From Bacillota bacterium (GTDB lineage Bacteria; Bacillota; Clostridia; Christensenellales; CAG-138), in contig JAFABA010000138.1 of NCBI GenBank assembly GCA_023426265.1, positions 1-19,943 on the forward strand: a stretch of DNA of 19,943 nt, read 5' to 3'. The stretch's first letter is position 1; every line of letters starts with the position of its first letter. Positions 14,228-19,943 of this stretch are shown piece by piece. Under the pieces are notes generated by a model that made no database searches, was not told the origin of the DNA, and was given only the letters and a program-made list of their open reading frames with translations. The position numbers and the translations under genes were made by a program.

Positions 14228-15413
14228 GCGCTTCCTCGAACATCCGCTTGACAATACGTAAAAGATTTATGGTTTTGAATTCCAACTCCGCTGTTTGATT
14301 GATAAAAAGAATAACGCCTGTTTTTTGCTCCGGCAGATAGAAAGTGAAGCTTGTAATGCCGGGATCGCCGCCGCTGTGCCCAGGCACAAGCTGTTCTTTA
14401 CAGTCAATTAGAAAAGCCTCCGGCGCACGCAGGTCCCATGTCAAACCCTGCCGCTCCTCCGGAACCTGATATTGCAGCATTTCATCCACCGTTTTTTCTT
14501 GCAGTATCCGCTGCCCCTCATACTCGCCCCCATTGAGAAAGGCCATCAGAAATCTGGCATAGTCCCGGCTGCTTGTCTTCAGGCAGCCGTCGGGATAGGT
14601 TGGGAAACCATAAAAAGGCAGCGCTTTGAGTTCCTTGCCTTCCTTTTCATACGGCCTTGCCATCAATTCCGTATCGACTTCCGATAAAAACCAGCCGGTA
14701 TTCTCCATTTTCAGAGGGACAAAAATATTCTCCCGACAGTATACGTTAAAATCCTGCCCTGAGATAGCCTCCACAAGGTACCCCAGCAGAGCGTATCCCA
14801 CATTGGAGTAGTCGTAATAGGTTCCCGGCGCTTGCGCATAAAAATTCTTATCCGGATGATACCATTGCCCCTCCCGGGTCAGATACTCCGACAGGAATTC
14901 TTTCAGCGTGATCGTTGAATCTCCTCCACCTGTAGATAAGATATACAAGGGATCCAGCACATCCCAATCATCCAAAATGGTGGAGGTATGCGTCAGCAGC
15001 ATGCGCGCCGTAATGGGTGCCTCGGGAAAGTTCGGATTTTTCACTTCAAACGGCAGATAAGCGTTGATATCCCGGTCCAAATCCAGAAGCCCGCGCTCGT
15101 ACAGCTGCATGACCGCGGTTCCCGTGACGGTTTTTGATATGGACGCCACCTGAAAAATAGTATCCTGCGTGATGGTCTTGCCGTTTTCAATATCCGCAAA
15201 TCCAAAACCGTTGAAATAGGCAACCTGATTGTCCTTGATGAGGGTTACCGCCATCCCCGGTATGCCTGCCTTTGAGTAATTTGCCGTAAGAAATTCCGTC
15301 AGGTCTTTTGAATTCGAGAAATCGATCTGTGTTGCCGCGTATCCCGCTACAACAAAAATAAAAATCAGCAGAACAGACAAAACGGCTTTTATGATTTTTT
15401 TAAACAGCTTCAT
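14214..15413 (-). CDS. Membrane-anchored beta-lactamase-family serine hydrolase
   Basis: A 399-aa class C beta-lactamase/esterase-type hydrolase (PF00144 fold). An N-terminal hydrophobic segment (about 9-27) anchors or exports it. Active-site motifs are SISK (S91, K94), YSN (Y202-N204) and HSGG (H346) in place of KTG. The family includes penicillin-binding-like carboxypeptidases, D-amino-acid esterases and true lactamases, and the motifs do not distinguish them. The ribosome site is poor: AGGGGAAG ends about 11 nt before the ATG. The gene is richer in A/T than its neighbours and sits between two copies of the DUF6530 3' end, so it lies within a duplicated or inserted segment. Confidence 0.92.
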   Translation of the reverse strand: MKLFKKIIKAVLSVLLIFIFVVAGYAATQIDFSNSKDLTEFLTANYSKAGIPGMAVTLIKDNQVAYFNGFGFADIENGKTITQDTIFQVASISKTVTGTAVMQLYERGLLDLDRDINAYLPFEVKNPNFPEAPITARMLLTHTSTILDDWDVLDPLYILSTGGGDSTITLKEFLSEYLTREGQWYHPDKNFYAQAPGTYYDYSNVGYALLGYLVEAISGQDFNVYCRENIFVPLKMENTGWFLSEVDTELMARPYEKEGKELKALPFYGFPTYPDGCLKTSSRDYARFLMAFLNGGEYEGQRILQEKTVDEMLQYQVPEERQGLTWDLRAPEAFLIDCKEQLVPGHSGGDPGITSFTFYLPEQKTGVILFINQTAELEFKTINLLRIVKRMFEEAQKTG

Positions 15414-15454
15414 GTGCGGTATTTCTTCCCCTCAGCCATCCCGTATTGCCATAT

Positions 15455-15463
15455 ATTATAGCA
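15455..15463 (-). promoter_or_regulatory. Predicted extended -10 promoter of the anchored serine hydrolase
   Basis: On the minus strand TGCTATAAT gives a perfect TATAAT (15460-15455) with an extended TG, 42 bp before the start codon. The sequence that would hold a -35 box falls in the ilvA-derived fragment (15475-15511). Confidence 0.6.
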
Positions 15464-15474
15464 TACTGCTCCCA

Positions 15475-15511
15475 TGAACGGGCGGATGAATGCAGCACTC
15501 GTCTCCTCTAC
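15475..15511 (-). pseudogene. ilvA gene fragment
   Basis: These 37 bp match 17614-17650, an internal part of ilvA, at 33 of 37 positions, in the same orientation. All four differences are transitions. On the minus strand the fragment still reads VEETSAAFIRPF against VEETGATFIHPF in IlvA. No other part of ilvA is recognisable next to it. It is fused directly to a DUF6530 fragment. Confidence 0.8.
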
Positions 15512-15558
15512 GCTTCCAGACGCATGCGCGGATTTTAGGAGAGATAGGGTACGCGGAT
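15510..15558 (+). pseudogene. DUF6530 gene 3'-end fragment
   Basis: These 49 bp match the last 51 bp of the DUF6530 gene (14126-14176), with about five substitutions and a short gap. Long identical runs include CGCTTCCAGACGC and GCGCGGATTTTAGG. The fragment is in direct orientation, 1.38 kb downstream of the original. It shares the two bases AC with the end of the ilvA fragment. Confidence 0.8.
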
Positions 15559-15710
15559 AAGTCTTAACCAGTAAGATGATATCGATATACAAGTATTGGA
15601 ACCGCTGATTATTTATTATTTAAAAATAGGTCTTGCAATAATTTTTTAATCAATCTACCCCTTTGTTTCAAGGATATCCTTTAATAACTTTAAAGGAGAA
15701 AATTGATTGT

Positions 15711-16685
15711 ATGAATCAGGAAAACATCAAACAGCTTGAAAAAATAATAAACAGTGACTATAGCAATATCGCGGGCATTACTGTACAAAAAAACGGCAGA
15801 AAAATATATGAAAACTATTTTGACGGATACACCGCCGAAACCGCCTTTCATGTGTTTTCGGTAACAAAGAGTATCATTTCCATCCTTATCGGCATTGCCA
15901 TTGATAAAGGTTATATCAGCAGCATCGACCAAAAAGTGCTGGACTTTTTCCCGGACTACACGCCAAAGCGAGGCGAAAAGACGGCGCAACGCGTTACGAT
16001 ACGGGATATGCTGACTATGACCACCCCGTTCAAATACAAGTCGGCGCCGTACACGAAGTATTTTACAAGTGAAAGCTGGGTAAAGAGCGCCCTTGATCTT
16101 TTAGGCGGTAAGGGAAAGATCGGTCAGTTCCGGTATACGCCCCTCATAGGGCCGGATATCCTATCGGGTATTCTTACAAACGTAACCGGGCAGTCCGCGC
16201 TCGGATTCGCATATGAAAATCTGTTTTCTCCGCTGGGGATCGATATCACGCAGAATGTGGTTTTTCACAGCAAAGAAGAACAGCTCTCCATTGTGAAGAA
16301 TTACCACGAAAGCGGATGGGTCGCCGACCCGCAGGGGATAAATACGGCAGGTTGGGGAATTTTCATAACGCCTGCGGATATGGCAAAAATCGGGCAGCTG
16401 TATCTGAACCGCGGAGCATGGAACGGCGGGCAGCTCATATCTGCCGAATGGATCGACGAGAGCACGACCGAGCACAGCCGCTGGGATAAGCTGCTCTACG
16501 GTTATTTGTGGTGGATCGTTGACGGAAATGAGCACAGCTACGCTGCTATGGGAGACGGCGGGAATGTGATCTATGTCAACCCGGCGAAAAATCTGGTCGT
16601 TGCCATTGCTTCACTTTTCATACCGGCTGCAAAGGATAGAATCGAATTTATCAAAAAATATATCGAGCCAATATTTGAGGATTAA
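15711..16685 (+). CDS. Cytoplasmic-type beta-lactamase-family serine hydrolase
   Basis: A 324-aa protein of the same broad family as its divergent neighbour but a different branch. The nucleophile motif is SVTK (S50, K53). The second motif is Y142-T-P where YxN is usual, and the third reads MGDGGNVIYVNP, typical of the 'serine hydrolase' (EstB/6-aminohexanoate-dimer hydrolase-like) group. No signal peptide is seen. The ATG at 15711 follows AAAGGAG at a long 12-nt distance; no better start exists. The gene is A/T-rich compared with ilvA and lies directly beyond the duplication scar. A strong terminator follows. Function is inferred from the fold only. Confidence 0.9.
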   Translation: MNQENIKQLEKIINSDYSNIAGITVQKNGRKIYENYFDGYTAETAFHVFSVTKSIISILIGIAIDKGYISSIDQKVLDFFPDYTPKRGEKTAQRVTIRDMLTMTTPFKYKSAPYTKYFTSESWVKSALDLLGGKGKIGQFRYTPLIGPDILSGILTNVTGQSALGFAYENLFSPLGIDITQNVVFHSKEEQLSIVKNYHESGWVADPQGINTAGWGIFITPADMAKIGQLYLNRGAWNGGQLISAEWIDESTTEHSRWDKLLYGYLWWIVDGNEHSYAAMGDGGNVIYVNPAKNLVVAIASLFIPAAKDRIEFIKKYIEPIFED

Positions 16686-16753
16686 ATATAACGAATCCTC
16701 GTTTACCGGGAAGATTATGAGCATAATCGGCCGCTAATAAATTTCAAATGATT

Positions 16754-16795
16754 GAGCAGGCCGACTCCTATTGTGCGGAGCCAGCCTGCTCTTTT
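16754..16795. terminator. Terminator between serine hydrolase and ilvA
   Basis: GAGCAGGC (16754-16761) pairs with GCCTGCTC (16784-16791), with an inner CTCC/GGAG stem (16765-16768 with 16777-16780), and TTTT follows. It lies 68 bp after the serine hydrolase stop and 55 bp beyond the ilvA stop on the other strand, so it may serve both. Confidence 0.8.
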
Positions 16796-16849
16796 AGCGC
16801 ATACATCCTATGCATTTGCCAATCCATCAGAGGAGCTTTGAAATATACA

Positions 16850-18046
16850 TCACGTTAACTTATACCCCGCGTCCTCCAGCGTGCTCAAAATCTCAAACAC
16901 ATGCCGCCTGTCGCGGGTTTCAAGCTCGATTTCCACGGCGCTTTCGGTCACGTTCATGTCGGCGGCCATGCGGTCGTGCTGAATGGCGACGATGTTCGCG
17001 CCGGTGGTGGCGATGATGGAGAGGAGCTTCACAAGCTGCCCCGGCTTATCCGAAAGCGTGGTGCGGAGAAGCGTCTTGCGCCCGGTGCGGATAAGGCCCT
17101 TGTCTATGATGCGGGCGACCATTGTGACGTCGATATTGCCGCCGGAAAGCAGCGCCACGGTGGGGCGGTCGGATAAAGGCTGCACCTTGCCCGCCAGCAT
17201 GGCGGCGACGCCCGCGGCGCCTGCGCCTTCGCTGACGATCTTGCATTTTTCAAGAAGATAGAGGATCGCGCGGGCGATATCATCCTCGTCCACCGTTACG
17301 ATATCATAGAGATATTCCCGGCACAGCGGGTAGGTAACGTCCCCGGGGGTCTTTACCGCGATGCCGTCCGCTATGGTGTTGGAGGAAGCTAATGTGACGA
17401 TGCGCCCCGCGTCAACGGAGGCGCGCATGGAGGCGGCGTTCCTGGCCTCCACGCCGATCACGCGCACGCTGGGGTCCAGGTGCTTGGCTGCAATGGCGAC
17501 GCCCGCGGCTAAGCCCCCGCCGCCTAAAGGGACGAGTATCTGCCCGGCGGTCGGGATATCCTGCAAAATTTCGAGGCTCAGCGTGCCCTGGCCCGCGATG
17601 ACCCGTTCGTCGTTGAACGGGTGGATGAATGTAGCACCCGTCTCCTCCACCAGTTTGAGCGCGTGGCAGCAGGCATCATCGTAGGTGTTGCCGTAGAGCA
17701 CCACTTTCGCGCCATACTGCTCGGTGGCGGTGATTTTCGAGAGCGGCGCGCCGGTGGGCATGACGATGGTGCAATTGAGGCCCAGCGCGTTTGCCGCGCG
17801 GGCCACGCCCTGCGCGTGGTTCCCCGCGGAGGCGGCGAGCACGCCCGCCTGCTTTTGCTCCTCCGTCAGCTGCAGCATGCAGTTGAACGCGCCGCGTACC
17901 TTGAACGCGCCGGTATATTGCAGGTTTTCGAGCTTGATATGCAGCTCCCCGCCCAGCGGCAGCGCCACCTGGGCGACGTCCGTCCGGCGGATATAGGGCG
18001 TGATGCGTTCGTGCGCGAGACGCACGTCATTGAGCGTGATAGACAT
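16850..18046 (-). CDS. ilvA: Threonine ammonia-lyase with C-terminal ACT domain
   Basis: A PLP enzyme that deaminates threonine to 2-oxobutanoate, the first step towards isoleucine or a catabolic route. The 398-aa length fits the shorter form with one ACT domain. K49 in TGAFKVRGA binds PLP, SAGNHAQG binds the substrate carboxylate, and GGGGLAAG (about 183-190) holds the cofactor phosphate. The ACT domain (about 325-398) begins at LRTTLSDKPGQLVKLLSII and probably senses an amino acid. GGAGGA lies 6 nt before the ATG at 18046. No other ilv gene is near, so biosynthetic and degradative roles cannot be separated. A small internal piece is duplicated at 15475-15511. Confidence 0.95.
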   Translation of the reverse strand: MSITLNDVRLAHERITPYIRRTDVAQVALPLGGELHIKLENLQYTGAFKVRGAFNCMLQLTEEQKQAGVLAASAGNHAQGVARAANALGLNCTIVMPTGAPLSKITATEQYGAKVVLYGNTYDDACCHALKLVEETGATFIHPFNDERVIAGQGTLSLEILQDIPTAGQILVPLGGGGLAAGVAIAAKHLDPSVRVIGVEARNAASMRASVDAGRIVTLASSNTIADGIAVKTPGDVTYPLCREYLYDIVTVDEDDIARAILYLLEKCKIVSEGAGAAGVAAMLAGKVQPLSDRPTVALLSGGNIDVTMVARIIDKGLIRTGRKTLLRTTLSDKPGQLVKLLSIIATTGANIVAIQHDRMAADMNVTESAVEIELETRDRRHVFEILSTLEDAGYKLT

Positions 18047-18080
18047 AGCCTATCCTCCGATTGTTAGATTTTGTACCTGT

Positions 18081-18110
18081 ATCATACCGCGCAGTTCGGC
18101 ATGCATGCAA
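18081..18110 (-). promoter_or_regulatory. Predicted promoter of ilvA
   Basis: On the minus strand TTGCAT (18110-18105) and TATGAT (18086-18081) are 18 bp apart, 35 bp before the ilvA start. A short leader follows, with no sign of a T-box or attenuator. Confidence 0.5.
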
Positions 18111-18205
18111 GCGCGCGGGCGGCTTATCGGCAGCAAGCCAAACGAATATATCATATTTGTCCGGCATATAGCGGGCATTCTTTTTTGATTGCGGCAAAAA
18201 TCCTA

Positions 18206-18245
18206 TTGACAGAAAGGTCATATTGTATATAATGTACATATACAA
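18206..18245 (+). promoter_or_regulatory. Promoter and candidate operator of the gntR-ABC operon
   Basis: A perfect -35 TTGACA (18206-18211), a 16-bp spacer and a perfect -10 TATAAT (18228-18233). Over the -10 lies a perfect 8-bp inverted repeat: TTGTATAT (18223-18230) and ATATACAA (18238-18245), separated by AATGTAC. A dimeric repressor bound there would block RNA polymerase. The adjacent GntR-type regulator is the obvious candidate, which would make the operon self-regulated. Confidence 0.82.
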
Positions 18246-18260
18246 TTTTGAGAGGGCAAC

Positions 18261-18659
18261 ATGCGCATATTGATCAGCAATACGGGCGATGCGCCCATAT
18301 ATGAGCAGATCGTCTCCCAGATCAAGGCGGCGATACTTTCGGGAGAGCTGCTGCCGGGGGATGCTTTGCCGTCCATGCGCCTGCTCGCAAAGGAGCTGCG
18401 CATCAGCGTTATCACCACCAAGCGCGCATATGAGGAGCTGGAACGGGAAGGCTTCATCGTTTCCATGACTGGAAAGGGGAGCTTTGTTGCGGAGAGCAAT
18501 GCGCAGCTGATGCGGGAAGAGCTTTTGCGCCGCCTGGAGCAGGGCATGAGCGCGCTTTTGCCGCTTGCGCGGCAATGCGCGCTGACATTAAACGAATTGC
18601 AGGAAATGCTTGCGGTTTTATACGAGGAGGACCTACATGCGAACGATATTGGAGATTGA
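18261..18659 (+). CDS. GntR-family (YtrA-type) transcriptional regulator
   Basis: A 132-aa regulator with an N-terminal winged helix: APIYEQIVSQIKAAILSGEL, then LPSMRLLAKELRISVITTKRAYEEL and the wing GFIVSMTGKGSFVAE. A short C-terminal tail (about 75-132) forms two helices without a ligand domain, as in the YtrA subfamily, whose members repress neighbouring ABC transporter genes, often responding to cell-envelope stress. GAGAGGG lies 5 nt before the ATG. It overlaps the ATPase gene by 23 bp. Confidence 0.93.
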   Translation: MRILISNTGDAPIYEQIVSQIKAAILSGELLPGDALPSMRLLAKELRISVITTKRAYEELEREGFIVSMTGKGSFVAESNAQLMREELLRRLEQGMSALLPLARQCALTLNELQEMLAVLYEEDLHANDIGD

Positions 18660-19485
18660 AGGGCTGAGTAAGCGCTATAAGGATTTTTCGCTAGAGAATG
18701 TCTCATTTTCTTTGCCCGCGGGCTGCATCATGGGTTTTATTGGCGAGAACGGGGCGGGAAAGTCCACCACAATCAAGCTGATATTGGGACTGATTCAAAA
18801 GGATGCGGGAAAGATCCGCCTGTTTGGCCGGGAAAATTATATGGAAAACAAGGATGTGTTCGAGCAGATCGGCGTGGTACTGGACGAAACGGGGCTGCAC
18901 GACACGCTGACCATAAAGGACTGCAACGCCATATTCTCCCGCATATACCGCACATGGAAACCGAGCGTATTCCGCGATTATTGCGCGCGCTTCTCGCTCC
19001 CCGAAAAAAAGCAGCTCAAGGAATTTTCCAGCGGCATGAAGCGCAAGCTTTCCATTGCGGCGGCGCTTTCGCACGGCAGCCGCCTGCTGCTGCTCGACGA
19101 AGCGACAAGCGGGCTGGATCCCATCGTGCGCGACGAGCTTTTGGATGTGTTTCTGGAATTCATACAGGACGAACAGCATTCTATCCTGCTTTCCTCGCAC
19201 ATACTGAGCGACCTCGAGAAGGCATGCGATTATATCGCGTTCCTGCACAAGGGGCGGCTGCTGTTCTCTGAGCAGAAGGATTTGCTGCTGGAGCGGTACT
19301 GCGTGTTGAAATGCGCCGAAGGGGAGCTAAAGCGTATCGATCCCGCGCGCATCCATGGCATACGGCGCAACAAGTTCGGCGTGGAGGCGCTTGTGGAACG
19401 GACAGACGCGCCGAGGGGCATGCTCGCCAACGCGGCGGGGATAGAGGATATCATGCTGTTTTTATCCAGGGGGGAAAAACAATGA
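18637..19485 (+). CDS. ABC transporter ATP-binding protein (YtrB-like)
   Basis: A 282-aa ATPase of an ABC-2-type exporter. Walker A is GENGAGKS (36-43), the signature is EFSSGMKRKLS, Walker B is LLLLDEATSGLDP, and the switch histidine is in LSSHILSDLEKA. The C-terminal part after about residue 215 (LLERYCVLKCAEGELKRID) is the usual variable tail of this group. The start at 18637 has GAGGAGG 6 nt upstream, within the end of the regulator gene; an in-frame ATG 27 bp earlier lacks a ribosome site. The stop overlaps the permease start (ATGA), so the three genes form a coupled operon. Cargo unknown. Confidence 0.95.
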   Translation: MRTILEIEGLSKRYKDFSLENVSFSLPAGCIMGFIGENGAGKSTTIKLILGLIQKDAGKIRLFGRENYMENKDVFEQIGVVLDETGLHDTLTIKDCNAIFSRIYRTWKPSVFRDYCARFSLPEKKQLKEFSSGMKRKLSIAAALSHGSRLLLLDEATSGLDPIVRDELLDVFLEFIQDEQHSILLSSHILSDLEKACDYIAFLHKGRLLFSEQKDLLLERYCVLKCAEGELKRIDPARIHGIRRNKFGVEALVERTDAPRGMLANAAGIEDIMLFLSRGEKQ

Positions 19486-19943
19486 AAGGCTTGCTGTTAA
19501 AAGACCTGATCAATCTAAAAAGCACGGCGCGGCTGTTTTTGGTGTTCCTGATCGTATTCGTGGCGCTTATCCTCGCAACGGGGGATTTCAGCAGCTATTC
19601 CTTAAGCATCGTCGTGCTTTCCGCCATGCTGCCGTTTACCGCCATGGCGCTTGACGAGCGCGCCAAATGGGACCGCACGGCGCTTTGCGCGCCCGTTAAG
19701 CGCAGTACGCTCGTGCTCGCCAAGTATATTCTGGGCCTGCTGCTACTTTTTATCGCGCTGTGCGCGGGGTTTCTATTGGGCTTGATCGGCGGGGAAGAAG
19801 TTTCTGTGCTGCTCACGCAGCTCTTTCTTCTTGGGATATCCGGCGTGCTGATGCTTTGCGTCATGCTTCCGCTGATGTTCCGGTTTGGCGCGGAAAAGGG
19901 GCGTATCGTGCTGATGCTGATCATGGCCGCCTTGTTTGCGGCC
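19482..19943 (+). CDS. ABC-2 type permease, partial (runs off the window)
   Basis: The first 154 codons of a membrane protein with no stop before the window ends. It opens with MKGLLLKDLINLKS and has hydrophobic segments at about 17-32, 38-58, 85-104, 112-130 and from about 144. Between the second and third lies LDERAKWDRTALCAPVKRST, the cytoplasmic loop typical of the small ABC-2 permeases encoded next to YtrA/YtrB-type genes. It should pair with the upstream ATPase. The start overlaps the ATPase stop by 4 bp. Confidence 0.9.
   Translation, partial: MKGLLLKDLINLKSTARLFLVFLIVFVALILATGDFSSYSLSIVVLSAMLPFTAMALDERAKWDRTALCAPVKRSTLVLAKYILGLLLLFIALCAGFLLGLIGGEEVSVLLTQLFLLGISGVLMLCVMLPLMFRFGAEKGRIVLMLIMAALFAA

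Noticed and set aside
15462..15471. Ten-base match CATACTGCTC shared with ilvA near 17713
   Set aside because: It lies on the wrong side of the ilvA fragment relative to its position in ilvA and is short enough to be chance.

Overview
The window looks like chromosome from a fairly G+C-rich member of the Clostridia (Bacillota). This is inferred from gene content and signals: strong AGGAGG-type ribosome binding sites, occasional GTG/TTG starts, several SipS-like signal peptidases, a DUF951 zinc-ribbon protein, RqcP, a YtrA-type GntR/ABC module and an IspD-IspF fusion. No rRNA, tRNA, CRISPR array, phage gene or transposase gene was seen. The species cannot be fixed from the sequence alone.

Left block (295-6465, all minus strand, read right to left): alpha/beta hydrolase, MscS-family channel, DUF951 protein, three tandem type I signal peptidases, and methionyl-tRNA synthetase (metG). 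Most junctions from the channel to the signal peptidases are tight, so they are probably one transcript; metG has its own promoter. The channel and signal peptidases act at the membrane.

Middle block (6949-11421, plus strand): an orphan membrane-anchored periplasmic-binding-fold protein, a membrane-anchored M1 metallopeptidase, then rqcP (ribosome quality control) translationally coupled to ispDF (MEP isoprenoid pathway). The spaces between these genes, and those at 1-290 and 2430-2500, hold palindrome-rich, mosaic non-coding repeats. Two related copies sit in inverted orientation on either side of the binding-protein gene.

Right block (11450-18046): a small A/T-rich orphan membrane protein, an aldo/keto reductase, a VOC-family protein, a DUF6530 protein, two divergent beta-lactamase-fold serine hydrolases, and threonine ammonia-lyase (ilvA). 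Between the two serine hydrolases lies a scar in which a 37-bp piece matching the inside of ilvA is joined to a ~50-bp piece matching the 3' end of the DUF6530 gene. That is the junction expected from an old tandem duplication running from the DUF6530 gene to ilvA, and it is the most unusual thing seen here.

Right edge (18206-19943): a GntR/YtrA-type repressor, an ABC ATPase and the start of an ABC-2 permease, in one overlapping operon. A perfect inverted repeat lies over the -10 box of its promoter and is a good candidate for an autoregulatory operator. The permease runs off the window. I found no clearly new multi-gene defence or biosynthetic system; the novelty lies mainly in the repeats and the duplication scar.
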